A DNA stretch of 44,107 bases from Campylobacteraceae bacterium (GTDB lineage: Bacteria; Campylobacterota; Campylobacteria; Campylobacterales; Campylobacteraceae): positions 1 through 44,107 of the forward strand of contig JAISGD010000025.1 in assembly GCA_031263195.1 (NCBI GenBank), written 5' to 3'. A program made the translations under genes and the position numbers. The notes below the pieces were generated by a model, which was not told the origin of the DNA, ran no database searches, and saw only the letters and a list, made by a program, of their open reading frames with translations. Shown one piece after another: positions 15,760 through 25,786 of this stretch. The number at the start of each line of letters is the position of its first letter. Position 1 is the first letter of the stretch.

Positions 15760-16428
15760 CTACTCCGGTATCGGCAGACAACTTTCATAAAAACGGTATT
15801 TTCTGTTTTGCACTTTGACTAAAATACCTTTATCGGAGAGTTGCTTGAAAAGTTTAATGATAGTTGGCTTACTTACAGCAGTTCGCTCCATAATATCGGC
15901 ATAGGAGTAGTTTAAAATGCCGTTTTCATCTAAATTTTTAATGATAAATCGTATAATTTCCACTTGCTTGCTGTCCGTTACGGCGGATATCGTTTTGATA
16001 ATATTATATGAGCGCGCCATCTCTTTTTGCTGAATTTTAGGCAGCAATACATCGTGTATGGAATCCAAAAGCTCTCTTATATTTATCGGTTTTATGATAT
16101 AGTTTTCAACCTTTAATTTTATCGCGTCTATAAGATACTCGGTGTCGGTAAATGCGGTTGTAAGAATAGCGGGTATATGCAGCTCATTTTTCAACCTTTT
16201 CAAAAACTCTATGCCGGTTTCATTTTTCAGTAAAACGTCAGATACAATCACATCAATATTTTGACTTTTTATTATCTCGTAAGCATCTCTTGTATTTTGG
16301 GCAGAATGGACACTTTTGACAAAATCTTCTAAAATCGTACTTGTATGTTTTAGAAGGTCTGCCTCATCTTCTATATATAAGACGCTGCATTCCGATAAAA
16401 TAGCGTAGTCACGTTTATTCATCTTCAT
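15760..16428 (-). CDS. Response regulator with C-terminal winged-helix-like domain
   Basis: 222 residues. The receiver domain (about 12-130) shows the acidic pair in YIEDEAD, phospho-acceptor D64 (IVSDVLL), T91 region (ILTTAF) and K113 (NYIIKPIN). The C-terminal ~80 residues (VEIIRFIIKNLDENGILNYS then YADIMERTAVSKPTIIKLFK) look like a winged helix resembling RepL/MarR types rather than OmpR or NarL. It overlaps the sensor kinase by 14 bases, with the kinase first in the operon. Confidence 0.88.
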   Translation of the reverse strand: MKMNKRDYAILSECSVLYIEDEADLLKHTSTILEDFVKSVHSAQNTRDAYEIIKSQNIDVIVSDVLLKNETGIEFLKRLKNELHIPAILTTAFTDTEYLIDAIKLKVENYIIKPINIRELLDSIHDVLLPKIQQKEMARSYNIIKTISAVTDSKQVEIIRFIIKNLDENGILNYSYADIMERTAVSKPTIIKLFKQLSDKGILVKVQNRKYRFYESCLPIPE

Positions 16429-17941
16429 CCTTAAAATATGGAATTTTCACTATAAACATAGCACAAGCGAAAATATTACCGTCGCTAAAATCGTACTCTA
16501 TATTTTCGCAATCGATACTGCCTTGCATATGCTCTTCAACAATCTGTTTTGACATATAAAGTCCGATGCCCGTACCCAAACTCCTGTGTTTAGTCGTAAA
16601 ATACGGGTCAAACACACGGTATATTATATCACTGTCTATACCGCCGCCGCTGTCTATGACTTTGATAATCGTATATGTTGCGTCAAACTCAACCGTTATA
16701 AGTATTTTTCTTTCTGTAGATTTATTTAAAAGGGCATCTTTGGCGTTACCGATCAGATTTAACAATACGTGTATAAGTTCATTTTTGAAACCGTATATAT
16801 AGACATCCTCAAATTCATTCACAGTCAAATCTATCTTTGCTTTATCAAGCGGGTACTTGCTCAAATCTATCGACTTGTCTATCGCTTCTTTTAAGGCAAA
16901 TTTTTTTTTACTTTTGTTGGGATTAAAAAACGTACGAAAGTCATCAAGAGTATCAGACATATTTTTGGCTAAAACTTTAGCATCTTGTACTCTTGAAGTG
17001 ACAAATTTACTATCAAGCTTGCCGGCTTTATACTTTATCTCAAAACTTTGTATTATCATGCTTATAGCTCCTAAAGGCTGCCGCCATTGGTGCGCTATAT
17101 TTTGGAGCATTTCGCCGAGACTTGCGAGTTTTGACTGCTGAAATAAAATCCTGTCTTTATTACGGTTAAGCTCCACTTCTTCCTTGACGCGTGCCTCAAG
17201 AGAGTTGTTCAAATCCTCAAGCTCTTTAGTTTTCTTTTTCACATCAAATTCAAGATAGTTATGCAGTTCGCGAATATTTTTGAGAATAAAATAGGTTGCA
17301 TATGAGCTTGCTATAAAGACAAACGCCACAAGCAACAACAAAATAGCAATACTTTTTGTAAAAGCTCTGTCTGTACGTATCTTCTCTGTCTCTGCCTCTT
17401 TTAAGTGAAAATCAATAAACTGCGCGAATAGACTTGAGAGATTACGCAATGCTTCAAATGCTTTGTCGGTATCATCAACAGCAGCGCTTTTGAGTTTTTG
17501 TAAAGCGATATCGGTTTTTGACTCTATATCGTCACTCTTTTTTGGAATCAACGGTTTATCGTAAATCATAAAAATTCTTAGCCACCAATTTGCAAAATTA
17601 GCCGGAAAATCAGGCTTTTTTATCTGTGCGCCTTTGATTTGCTGCCAGATATTGTCTGTTTTGACATATAAACTCGTAAGTTTGGCGTTGTTTTTGCTCT
17701 CTAATGCCTCGAATGCTTCGTCAAAATATAGTCTATCCAATTCGGCTAACTTTTGAACATTGGCAATGCGAGTTTCATAGAGTATTTCATGGTCGTATTT
17801 GAGGGCAAAAAGTGAAACAAATGTCAAAAAACAGATGCAAACCATTCCAAATGCCAATACGAAAAGCACAAGTCTTGTTTTATTTAAAAATGAGATATTA
17901 TTCAGAAATGTATCCAGCAAGGCAAATATTTTTTTATACAA
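16415..17941 (-). CDS. Membrane sensor histidine kinase
   Basis: 508 residues. Membrane helices at ~23-48 and ~196-220 flank a ~145-residue periplasmic helical sensor domain (NWWLRIFMIYDKP, KAFEALRNLSSLFAQF). A coiled-coil linker leads to the HisKA box, with H284 in NIAHQWRQPLGAISM. HATPase boxes are NLIGNAKDALL (N), DSGGGID (G1), FDPYFTTKH (F) and GTGIGLYMSKQI (G2). The HQWRQPL box is typical of Campylobacterota kinases. The ligand is unknown. Confidence 0.92.
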   Translation of the reverse strand: MYKKIFALLDTFLNNISFLNKTRLVLFVLAFGMVCICFLTFVSLFALKYDHEILYETRIANVQKLAELDRLYFDEAFEALESKNNAKLTSLYVKTDNIWQQIKGAQIKKPDFPANFANWWLRIFMIYDKPLIPKKSDDIESKTDIALQKLKSAAVDDTDKAFEALRNLSSLFAQFIDFHLKEAETEKIRTDRAFTKSIAILLLLVAFVFIASSYATYFILKNIRELHNYLEFDVKKKTKELEDLNNSLEARVKEEVELNRNKDRILFQQSKLASLGEMLQNIAHQWRQPLGAISMIIQSFEIKYKAGKLDSKFVTSRVQDAKVLAKNMSDTLDDFRTFFNPNKSKKKFALKEAIDKSIDLSKYPLDKAKIDLTVNEFEDVYIYGFKNELIHVLLNLIGNAKDALLNKSTERKILITVEFDATYTIIKVIDSGGGIDSDIIYRVFDPYFTTKHRSLGTGIGLYMSKQIVEEHMQGSIDCENIEYDFSDGNIFACAMFIVKIPYFKDEDE

Positions 17942-18019
17942 TTGTTTAACCTTAAATGAAATTCACAATCATATTGTACACGATAAAAATTAAAAACTAT
18001 AAATTATATAATTTTTTTG

Positions 18020-18025
18020 TATAAT
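18020..18025 (+). promoter_or_regulatory. -10 element upstream of moeB
   Basis: TATAAT 25 bases before the GTG start, after a long T-run and with no obvious -35 hexamer. This is the usual Campylobacterota housekeeping promoter form (extended T-rich region plus TATAAT). Confidence 0.45.
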
Positions 18026-18049
18026 TTCGCCATATGAGAAGGATAAATA

Positions 18050-19183
18050 GTGCTGACACAAGAGGAGACGGCAAGATATAGCCGGCATATCATACTGCCC
18101 AACGTTGGATTGGAAGGGCAAATAAAACTTAAAAACGCACGCGTTTTGATAGTTGGCGGAGGGGCTTTGGGTTCTCCGGTAGCGCTGTATCTTGCAGCAG
18201 CAGGCGTAGGAAATATCGGCATAGTGGATATGGATGAGGTAGATGTTACCAATCTACAAAGACAAATTATCCACACAAATGCCAATATCGGAAAGCTAAA
18301 AACCAAATCTGCCGAAGAGGCTATCGCGCGTCTTAATCCGCTTGTAAAAGTCAATGTTTTTAATACCAAGCTTACAAGCCAAAATGCGATTAATATTATA
18401 AGAAAATTTGATATAGTAGTCGACTGTACGGATAATTTTCCTGCGCGTTATCTTATAAATGACGCGTGCGTACTCTTAGGCAAACCGATTGTGTATGGTT
18501 CTATATTTCGTTTTGATGCTCAAATGAGCATATTTTGGGCAAAAAAAGGACATTGTTACCGCTGTCTTTTCCCTTTGCCGCCGCCGGCAGAGCTAGCGCC
18601 AAGTTGTGGAGAAGGCGGTGTGCTTGGCTCAATGGCCGGAATTGTAGGTTCTATTCAAGCAAACGAGACGATAAAGCTTATTTTGGAGGCACCCGATACG
18701 CTTATCGGAAGACTGCTTATTTTAGACGCGTGGAAAATGAGATTTGTACAGCTTAAAGTCTCCAAAGATGAAAATTGTTCTGTTTGCGGCAAACGCCCGA
18801 CTATCAAAAAACTCATTGATTATGAGTTTTTTTGCGCTGCAAAACCCCAACAGACAAGCGATTTTAAAGATATCAGCGTGACGGAGTTGAAAAAAAGGAT
18901 TGACAAAGGCGAAAAAATAAATATAATTGATGTGCGAGAACCTTTTGAGTTTGAGATGACAAATATCGCAGGTTCTGTCAATATCCCGCTAAACAGCGTC
19001 GTAAGTTGTGCTGGAGAGATAGATAACTCCAAACCGTCCGTTATACTGTGTAAATCGGGCGTTAGGAGTGTATATGCTATAAACATTCTTAAAAACGGCG
19101 GATTTAAAGGAGAGATTTTCAATCTTAAAGGCGGCGTTATGGAATGGGCTGAAGTTATAGACAAGAGTATGGTAAAATACTAA
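18050..19183 (+). CDS. moeB: MoeB/ThiF-type adenylyltransferase fused to a rhodanese domain
   Basis: 377 residues, GTG start after GAGAAGGA. Residues ~1-245 are an E1-like adenylating domain: RYSRHIILPNVGLEGQ, nucleotide loop GGGALGSP, DEVDVTNLQRQ, and zinc cysteines in HCYRC and CSVCGK. Residues ~275-375 are a rhodanese domain with the active Cys in ILCKSGVRSV. Such fusions activate the C-terminal Gly of a ubiquitin-like sulfur carrier (MoaD/ThiS/CysO-like) and supply sulfur to it. Being followed by cysE, it may serve cofactor or cysteine sulfur chemistry. Confidence 0.92.
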   Translation: MLTQEETARYSRHIILPNVGLEGQIKLKNARVLIVGGGALGSPVALYLAAAGVGNIGIVDMDEVDVTNLQRQIIHTNANIGKLKTKSAEEAIARLNPLVKVNVFNTKLTSQNAINIIRKFDIVVDCTDNFPARYLINDACVLLGKPIVYGSIFRFDAQMSIFWAKKGHCYRCLFPLPPPAELAPSCGEGGVLGSMAGIVGSIQANETIKLILEAPDTLIGRLLILDAWKMRFVQLKVSKDENCSVCGKRPTIKKLIDYEFFCAAKPQQTSDFKDISVTELKKRIDKGEKINIIDVREPFEFEMTNIAGSVNIPLNSVVSCAGEIDNSKPSVILCKSGVRSVYAINILKNGGFKGEIFNLKGGVMEWAEVIDKSMVKY

Positions 19184-19192
19184 GGAGTTGAT

Positions 19193-20161
19193 TTGAAAGA
19201 GGATATACAAACTAAATTAAATACTCTTGCGCCGTTAATCGCGCAAAGTTATAAAAAATATCAATATATAAGTCATCTTGACTGTGAAAATTTTGACTGC
19301 GAAAATCTGCCTGGACATGAAGAGATTATCGATATAGTTTTGCGGCTTCGCGAAGTACTTTTCCCGGGATATTTTGATAAACAAAGAAACTGCGTAAAGA
19401 CGATAGAGTCTATGATAAACGAGCATATTACGTATATTTATGAGCGGCTGTACAAGCAGATATACAAGTCATTTATGCTGCAAAGAGATAATATATCGCA
19501 AAAAGATAAGATTATGACAAGTTCTCAAGAGAAAAGCTGCATTTTTTTGGAAAGGATTCCGCATTTAAGAGATATGTTGTCTATGGATGTACAAGCGGCT
19601 TATGACGGAGATCCGGCGGCGTCAAGTACAGATGAGGTTATTTTTTCATATCCGGGGGTATTTGCGATAACCGTACATAGGATTGCCCATGAGCTTCATG
19701 TATTGGGTATTCCGCTGATACCGCGCATTATGAGCGAATATGCACATACTATAACCGGTATAGATATACACCCTGGAGCTAAAATCGGCAAATATTTTTT
19801 TATAGATCACGGGACAGGTATAGTTATAGGCGAAACTACTGTAATAGGGGATTTTGTAAAAATTTATCAGGGAGTAACGCTGGGAGCTTTATCTTTAAAA
19901 GCAGGGCAACGCTTAAAAGGTACAAAAAGACATCCGACGCTAAAAGATAATGTAGTGGTTTATGCAGGAGCTTCCATACTTGGCGGTGAGACGATTATAG
20001 GCGAAGGTGTTGTGATAGGCAGTAACGTTTTTATTACACGTTCTGTTACAGGCAAAACAAATGTAAGCCTTAAAAATCAAGATTTAATATATACCGATAA
20101 AGCATCCAAGCGTTCAAAAAAAAGCGATGATGATAATATAATGATTGATTGGGTAATATAG
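19193..20161 (+). CDS. cysE: Serine O-acetyltransferase (EpsC/CysE family)
   Basis: 322 residues, TTG start with TAAGGAG 6 bases before. The N-terminal helical domain (LREVLFPGYF) leads to a catalytic core with RIAHELHVLGIPLIPRIMSE and the left-handed beta-helix GIDIHPGAKIGKYFFIDHGT then IYQGVTLGAL. It acetylates serine with acetyl-CoA in the first step of cysteine synthesis. The long N-terminus is typical of the EpsC type. It lies 9 bases after moeB-rhodanese, suggesting one sulfur-assimilation transcript. Confidence 0.94.
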   Translation: MKEDIQTKLNTLAPLIAQSYKKYQYISHLDCENFDCENLPGHEEIIDIVLRLREVLFPGYFDKQRNCVKTIESMINEHITYIYERLYKQIYKSFMLQRDNISQKDKIMTSSQEKSCIFLERIPHLRDMLSMDVQAAYDGDPAASSTDEVIFSYPGVFAITVHRIAHELHVLGIPLIPRIMSEYAHTITGIDIHPGAKIGKYFFIDHGTGIVIGETTVIGDFVKIYQGVTLGALSLKAGQRLKGTKRHPTLKDNVVVYAGASILGGETIIGEGVVIGSNVFITRSVTGKTNVSLKNQDLIYTDKASKRSKKSDDDNIMIDWVI

Positions 20162-20233
20162 TCGCGCGGTCAAAGATATATTGTCAATAATCGTTTTATA
20201 CTCCTATTTAATATAATTGTCATATAATAAAAG

Positions 20234-20587
20234 ATGTTTTTTAAGATTTTTACAAAGAGAGGTAAGACTTTGCCATGGCGCAGGGCCGAAGAGAAAGCGG
20301 TGCGGTTTTTGGAGAAAGCAGCTCTTAAAATTGTAGCTCGCAACTATCATTCGCGTTTTGGCGAAATAGATATTATCGCTGAAGAAGAGAATATTTTGCA
20401 TTTCGTGGAAGTGAAAGCGACGTTTGGCGATTATGATCCTTTGGAGCGGATCACTCCATTGAAAATGGAAAAGATAGTAAAAACTATAGAGTGCTATATT
20501 TTGAAAAACGGTATCCAAAAAGAGTATCAGATAGATGCTGTGATTGTTACAAATGGCAACATTGAGTGGGTGCAAAACATTTTTTAA
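20234..20587 (+). CDS. yraN: YraN/UPF0102 family predicted nuclease
   Basis: 117 residues. The motif GEIDIIAEEENILHFVEVKA has the D...ExK active-site layout of a PD-(D/E)XK nuclease-like fold, as in YraN proteins. The precise role is not established; the family is linked to DNA processing. An alternative start at 20264 would still keep the fold. It lies upstream of trxA-trxB, an arrangement common in this phylum. Confidence 0.9.
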   Translation: MFFKIFTKRGKTLPWRRAEEKAVRFLEKAALKIVARNYHSRFGEIDIIAEEENILHFVEVKATFGDYDPLERITPLKMEKIVKTIECYILKNGIQKEYQIDAVIVTNGNIEWVQNIF

Positions 20588-20668
20588 CGGCAGTTTGATG
20601 TTGGTATGTATATTTTAAGTTTTTTAGGGTAAAATTTGTCTTATTTAAAATTTTCAAAGGAGATAAAA

Positions 20669-20989
20669 ATGAGTAAATATATTGAGTTAAAAACCTCTGA
20701 TTTTGACAGTGTAGTTAAGGATAAAGGGGTAGTTTTAGTGGATTTTTGGGCGCCTTGGTGCGGACCTTGCAGAATGTTGGCGCCGGTAATTGAGGATTTG
20801 GCAGGCGAATTTGAGGGCAAGGCTAAAATTTGCAAAGTAAATACCGATGAAGAACAGGATCTTGCTGTAAATTATGGTATTCGTTCTATACCTACTATAC
20901 TCTTTTTTAAAGACGGACAGTTAGTTGATCAAAATATCGGTGCTGCGTCAAAAAGCATCCTTGCGGATAAATTAAAAACGCTTTTATAA
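20669..20989 (+). CDS. trxA: Thioredoxin
   Basis: 106 residues from ATG 20669, 7 bases after AAAGGAGA; the in-frame codon at 20636 is too early. The redox site is WCGPC in FWAPWCGPCRM, with the cis-Pro in RSIPTILFF. Cytoplasmic disulfide reductase. The gap to trxB is 9 bases, so the two form an operon with a T-rich stretch and GGTAAAAT -10-like box upstream. Confidence 0.97.
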   Translation: MSKYIELKTSDFDSVVKDKGVVLVDFWAPWCGPCRMLAPVIEDLAGEFEGKAKICKVNTDEEQDLAVNYGIRSIPTILFFKDGQLVDQNIGAASKSILADKLKTLL

Positions 20990-20998
20990 GGTTTTATT

Positions 20999-21949
20999 AT
21001 GAGCGAAATACTGGATTTGGTTATTGTGGGAGGAGGACCTGCAGGTTTAACGGCAGGCTTATATGCTTCACGCGGCGGATTAAAAAATGTTGTAATGTTT
21101 GAAAAGTCTGTTTTTGGCGGGCAAATAACAAAAAGCAGTGAGATAGAAAATTATCCCGGTGCAATTGAAGTTATAACCGGTTTGGAATTGATGGAAAAAT
21201 GGCCTGAGCAAGCGGCGAGATTTGGTGTTAGAGAGGAATTTGCAGGCGTTAAACGCGTTAGCAAATCCAAAGACGATCTTTTTGACATTATGCTTGACGA
21301 TAATACTCTTTTAAGAGCCAAAAGCGTCATAATTTGCACGGGCAGCAATCCTAAAAAATCAGGTATTGAAGGCGAAGACGAGTTTTATGGAAGGGGTGTT
21401 AGTTATTGCGCTACATGTGACGGATTTTTTTATAAAAACAAAGAAGTAGCCGTTCTTGGAGGCGGAGATGCCGCGCTTGAAGAGGCTCTATTTTTAGCAA
21501 ATATCTGTTCAAAAGTTTATCTTATCCATAGACGAGACGAATTTAGAGCAAGTCCGGCGACTGTACAAAGGGTTGAGAAAAATAGTAAAATAGAACTCGT
21601 ATTAAATTCTACAGGCAAAAAAATTTATGGAGATATAAGCGGAGTTAACGGACTTATCGTAACAGATAAGAATGGCGTTGAAAGAGATTTGAAAGTTCCT
21701 GGTATTTTTGTGTTTGTAGGAATGAAAGTAAATCATGAAGTTTTACTTCAAGAAGATGGCAGCTTTTTATGCGAAATGAGTAAAAATGGAGAAGTAGTTG
21801 TTGATTTGGATATGAAAACTTCGCTAAATGGACTTTTTGCCGCGGGAGACATTCGCATAGATGCCGCAAAACAAGTAGTTTGCGCGGCTGGTGACGGCGC
21901 GACGGCAGCGATTAACGTCATAAGTTATTTAGAGAGTTTGCATGAGTGA
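20999..21949 (+). CDS. trxB: Thioredoxin reductase (NADPH)
   Basis: 316 residues. FAD-binding [17 protein letters not shown], redox centre CATC in [15 protein letters not shown] loop [10 protein letters not shown] and HRRDEFRAS, and C-terminal GLFAAGDIR are all present. It reduces thioredoxin encoded just upstream. It overlaps dapB by 8 bases. Confidence 0.97.
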   Translation: MSEILDLVIVGGGPAGLTAGLYASRGGLKNVVMFEKSVFGGQITKSSEIENYPGAIEVITGLELMEKWPEQAARFGVREEFAGVKRVSKSKDDLFDIMLDDNTLLRAKSVIICTGSNPKKSGIEGEDEFYGRGVSYCATCDGFFYKNKEVAVLGGGDAALEEALFLANICSKVYLIHRRDEFRASPATVQRVEKNSKIELVLNSTGKKIYGDISGVNGLIVTDKNGVERDLKVPGIFVFVGMKVNHEVLLQEDGSFLCEMSKNGEVVVDLDMKTSLNGLFAAGDIRIDAAKQVVCAAGDGATAAINVISYLESLHE

Positions 21950-22724
21950 AAATTTGTCTCTTAACATAGGCATTTACGGTTCCACAGGTAGAGTAGGCAG
22001 AGTTTTGATAGAAAATCTGCAAAACGATAAAAATGTGAATATATCCTGTTTACACGCCATAGACGAATTTAAATTCGCGGTGCCGGAATATATAAAAAAG
22101 ACGGATTTACTTGAGACGCTTTTTGATTTGAGCGATGTTATTATTGATTTTACCGCTCCAAGCGGCACGGAAGCTTTATTGCGATATGCTATTAAAAGAC
22201 CAAAACCACTGATTATAGGAACCACAGGCTTAACTAGCGAGCAGCTTGCTTTATTGGAGCAAGCGGCGCAAAGTATGCCTGTTTTATACTCTACGAATAT
22301 GTCTTTGGGCGTCGCGGTTTTAAATCGTTTAGTCGAACTTGCTTCCGAAAAACTGAGAGATTTTGACATTGAGATAGTAGAGCAGCATCACCGCTTTAAA
22401 AAAGACGCTCCAAGCGGCACGGCTTTTACTTTGGGAGAGAGTGCTGCGAAAGCGAGAGGACTTGAACTTAGCAAAGTTAGGATAAGCGGCAGAGACGGGA
22501 TAATCGGTCAAAGAAATAAAGACGAGATAGGCGTTATGTCTTTGCGCGGCGGAGATATTATAGGACGGCATACGGTAGGATTTTATAATGATGGGGAATT
22601 TATAGAGTTAAACCATACAGCAACGAGCAGAGATACATTTGCCAAAGGGGCGATTCACGCGGCAAAATGGATAGTAAATCAACCGAACGGACAATACACT
22701 ATCAGCGATTGTCTTGGACTTTAA
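21942..22724 (+). CDS. dapB: 4-hydroxy-tetrahydrodipicolinate reductase
   Basis: 260 residues. The cofactor loop [21 protein letters not shown], and active-site segment [18 protein letters not shown] (catalytic His and Lys) identify DapB of lysine/diaminopimelate synthesis. C-terminal [13 protein letters not shown] is also typical. The start lies within the trxB end (8-base overlap), and purF follows after 9 bases. Confidence 0.96.
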   Translation: MSENLSLNIGIYGSTGRVGRVLIENLQNDKNVNISCLHAIDEFKFAVPEYIKKTDLLETLFDLSDVIIDFTAPSGTEALLRYAIKRPKPLIIGTTGLTSEQLALLEQAAQSMPVLYSTNMSLGVAVLNRLVELASEKLRDFDIEIVEQHHRFKKDAPSGTAFTLGESAAKARGLELSKVRISGRDGIIGQRNKDEIGVMSLRGGDIIGRHTVGFYNDGEFIELNHTATSRDTFAKGAIHAAKWIVNQPNGQYTISDCLGL

Positions 22725-22733
22725 GGATAAAAT

Positions 22734-24074
22734 ATGTGTGCTATAGTCGGCGTTATCAATTCCAACGAAGCCGCGAAAATATCTTATTACGCGCTTTTTG
22801 CCATGCAGCACAGAGGACAAGAGGCGACAGGAATAAGCGCATGCGACAATGATAAAATCAAAACCATCAAAGACAGAGGTTTAGTCACAAAAGTATTTAA
22901 CGACAACTCTTTTGAGGTTTTAAAGGGAAGTTTAGCGGTAGGTCACAATAGGTACTCCACCGCGGGTAACGACTCTATATTGGACGCGCAACCAATTTAC
23001 GCCAGATATAGTCTAGGCGAGATTTCTATAGTTCACAACGGCAATTTGATAAATAAAAACGAGGTTCGCGCAAAACTCATAGAAGATGGGGCGATATTTC
23101 AATCATCTATGGATACGGAAAATGTCGTTCATCTTATAGCGCGCAGTAAAAAAGAGCATCTGAAAGACAGAATCATAGAAGCCTTACATGTAATTAAAGG
23201 CGCTTACTGCTTTATTATCTTAAGTCGTCACAAAATGTTTGTCATCAGAGACAGATACGGCGTGCGTCCGTTATCTATCGGAAGATTGCGAGACGGTGGA
23301 TATATCGCGGCAAGCGAAACATGCGCTTTTGACTTGGTTGGCGCGGAGTTCATAAGAGATGTGAAGCCAGGAGAGATGATAATATTTGAAAGAGGAAAAG
23401 AGGAGTATGTAAGCGAACAGTTGTTTGATACGGATCCTCGAATTTGCGCGTTTGAATATATCTATTTTTCAAGACCCGATAGTGTTATAGAAGGCAAAAA
23501 CGTATACGAGACCCGAAAAAGAATGGGCGAATTTTTGGCGGTTGAAGCACCGGTAAAAGACGTGGATTACGTCATTCCCGTACCAGATAGTGGCGTGGCT
23601 GCGGCTTTAGGTTACGCAGCTAAAAGCGGTATTCCTTTTGAAAATGGTATCGTTAGAAATCACTATGTCGGGCGCACATTTATAGAACCTACCCAAGAGA
23701 TGAGAAGTCAAAAAGTAAAACTGAAACTCTCTCCGATAGCCGCCTTACTAAATGGCAAAAAAATAGTCGTAATAGACGATAGTATCGTTAGAGGAACTAC
23801 TTCAAAACAGATAGTATCCATCTTAAAACACGCGGGAGCTAAAGAGGTGCATATGAGGATAGCGTCTCCTGCTATAAAACATCCGTGTCGTTACGGGATT
23901 GATACGCCAAGCTACCAAGAGTTGATAAGCGCGAATTTAAGCGAGGATGAGGTTAGAGATTATATTGGCGCGGATTCGCTCAAATTTTTATCTAAAGACT
24001 CTTTGATAAAAAGTATCGGCGATGAACGCAAATATTCGTTGGTAAGCTTTGACGGCAACTACTTTATCCAATAA
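22734..24074 (+). CDS. purF: Amidophosphoribosyltransferase PurF
   Basis: 446 residues. It makes phosphoribosylamine from PRPP and glutamine, the first committed purine step. The catalytic Cys is residue 2 (MCAIVGVI), exposed when Met is removed. AMQHRGQEATGIS and GHNRYSTAG form the glutaminase, and VVIDDSIVRGTTSKQI is the PRPP loop. Only two other Cys positions resemble the Bacillus Fe-S ligands (ICAFEY, HPCRYG) and the late pair is absent (SFDGNYF), so no 4Fe-4S cluster is expected. Confidence 0.96.
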   Translation: MCAIVGVINSNEAAKISYYALFAMQHRGQEATGISACDNDKIKTIKDRGLVTKVFNDNSFEVLKGSLAVGHNRYSTAGNDSILDAQPIYARYSLGEISIVHNGNLINKNEVRAKLIEDGAIFQSSMDTENVVHLIARSKKEHLKDRIIEALHVIKGAYCFIILSRHKMFVIRDRYGVRPLSIGRLRDGGYIAASETCAFDLVGAEFIRDVKPGEMIIFERGKEEYVSEQLFDTDPRICAFEYIYFSRPDSVIEGKNVYETRKRMGEFLAVEAPVKDVDYVIPVPDSGVAAALGYAAKSGIPFENGIVRNHYVGRTFIEPTQEMRSQKVKLKLSPIAALLNGKKIVVIDDSIVRGTTSKQIVSILKHAGAKEVHMRIASPAIKHPCRYGIDTPSYQELISANLSEDEVRDYIGADSLKFLSKDSLIKSIGDERKYSLVSFDGNYFIQ

Positions 24075-25035
24075 CCAAACAAAAACCGTTTTCACCATCG
24101 GACGTTATTTTAGAGATAAATTTGGCGTAAAAGTATATAAAACGCCTATATCCATTATGGGCTTTACATGTCCGAATATTGACGGCACAGTGGCGAAAGG
24201 CGGTTGCATATATTGCGAAAACGAGTCGTTCAGCCCAAATCTCTCAAAAGAGCACAAAGTTTTTAAATTAAATCCGTATTTAACGGAAAATCCGCATATT
24301 GATAAACAGCTTTTACAACTTGAAAGTCAGTACAACAGATACAAAAAACGACTTGCCAAGAAATTCGGCGCGAAAAAATTCATAGTCTATTTTCAATCCT
24401 TTACCAATACTTACGCGCCTTTCTCAACCCTTAGCGCCTTGTATGAAAAAGCGCTCGAACTTCCCGACGCTATAGGTATCAGCATAGGCACTAGAAGCGA
24501 TTGTATTAGCAACGAGGTGTTGGATTTTTTACGCTTAAAAAAAGATGAGGGCAAGGAGATATGGATAGAATACGGCGTACAATCCGCGTTTAATGAAACA
24601 CTTAACGCCATTAATCGCGGACACGATTTTGAAAACGCCGCTTTGTGGATAAAAAAAACAAAAGAGGCGGGGCTTAATGTGTGCGTACATCTTATTTTCG
24701 GACTTCCGAATGAGACGCAAGAGATGATGCTTCAAAGTGTGCAAAGCGTTATAGACTTACATGTAGACGCTATAAAATTTCATTCACTTTATGTCACAAA
24801 ACATACAAAACTTGCGCGCGATTTTAAAAATGGACTTTTTGTTCCTATTAGCGAAGAACTTTATCTTGACACGCTTATAAAAGCCATAAAAATGTTGCCC
24901 TCGAACATCGCGTTGCAACGTATAACGGCGGGTGTACAAGACGATACGCTTTTAGCTCCCATGTGGTGCTATGATTCTCATATGCAAAAAAACAGAGCTA
25001 AAGAAGCGTTGAAAAAAGCGGGATTGGAGTATTAA
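24049..25035 (+). CDS. TIGR01212-family radical SAM protein
   Basis: 328 residues. The start is probably TTG 24049, overlapping the end of purF by 26 bases, because the family N-terminus (FTIGRYFRDKFGVKVYK) begins here. Cluster cysteines lie in GFTCPNIDGTVAKGGCIYC (CX11CX2C). Later FQSFTNTYAP, GTRSDCI and YGVQSAFNETLNAINRGHD fit the HemN/YhcC-like barrel. The function of the family is not established. Confidence 0.9.
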   Translation: MTATTLSNNQTKTVFTIGRYFRDKFGVKVYKTPISIMGFTCPNIDGTVAKGGCIYCENESFSPNLSKEHKVFKLNPYLTENPHIDKQLLQLESQYNRYKKRLAKKFGAKKFIVYFQSFTNTYAPFSTLSALYEKALELPDAIGISIGTRSDCISNEVLDFLRLKKDEGKEIWIEYGVQSAFNETLNAINRGHDFENAALWIKKTKEAGLNVCVHLIFGLPNETQEMMLQSVQSVIDLHVDAIKFHSLYVTKHTKLARDFKNGLFVPISEELYLDTLIKAIKMLPSNIALQRITAGVQDDTLLAPMWCYDSHMQKNRAKEALKKAGLEY

Positions 25036-25120
25036 ATTTTAATGTAGTTAGATTTATACATTTTATTTAAATCATTTTTTCAATAAAAAAGGATAAAATT
25101 AAAGAATTATAGAATATTGC

Positions 25121-25786
25121 CTACGTGAGATTTATCCATAAATGAAGTAATTTAATTTTATCTTGTTTGCATATTCGACTATGCAAAGATTCATATCTTG
25201 CAAACAATTCACTTTGATTTTTTAAATTCAATTTGTCTTCCTTGCTCCATGTTAAATCAGAATATGTTGGATTCTTTATTTCTTCATCAATATAACTGTT
25301 TATTTTTATTTCCCACTTTTCAAAACTATCAGACTGCATATATCCTATCATGCCTGCTATATTATGACTCTGAGCATGTTTACATCTTTTAAAACGCTCT
25401 ATTCCACCAATTTTGCCAATAATATATTCTTTTTCTCTTTTTGTTGGTAAAGTTGAATTAAGTCTCTTCGCCTCTATTAAAAATACAGGCACGTCTCCTA
25501 CTTGTCTGCACCTTCCATAAACACCAATATCTTCCGTATAACTACTTGCAGGTGTAATATTATCCCTTATAAAGCTAAAAGGAGATCCATCATTGGCGCG
25601 TATAATAATTTCTTGCGTAATGTAATTCTCATTAGCATTACATTGTTTTATATAGCTTGATAGATTATTTTGTATTGCTAAAATTATATTTTTTAAGAAA
25701 TTCATTATGCCTTCAGGCTCACATAGGGGAACATCATCTTTTGTAACACTACCAAAGTAATCTCTATTTAAATTATCAGATATCAT
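25121..25786 (-). CDS. Candidate PD-(D/E)XK restriction endonuclease
   Basis: 221 residues. EDIGVYGRCR places D86, and 18 residues on VFLIEAKRL gives E105 and K107, the D...ExK nuclease pattern; E59 (TQEIII) could add the helix acid. Its start overlaps the methyltransferase stop by one base (TAATG), so it is translated with it. Position and motif suggest the cleavage partner of the methylase; similarity is motif-level only. The ORF ends about 85 bases from the radical SAM gene, tail to tail. Confidence 0.68.
   Translation of the reverse strand: MISDNLNRDYFGSVTKDDVPLCEPEGIMNFLKNIILAIQNNLSSYIKQCNANENYITQEIIIRANDGSPFSFIRDNITPASSYTEDIGVYGRCRQVGDVPVFLIEAKRLNSTLPTKREKEYIIGKIGGIERFKRCKHAQSHNIAGMIGYMQSDSFEKWEIKINSYIDEEIKNPTYSDLTWSKEDKLNLKNQSELFARYESLHSRICKQDKIKLLHLWINLT

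Noticed and set aside
22667-22852. Alternative frames over dapB, purF, rpmE and others
   Set aside because: They overlap well-identified genes in other frames and show no family motifs.
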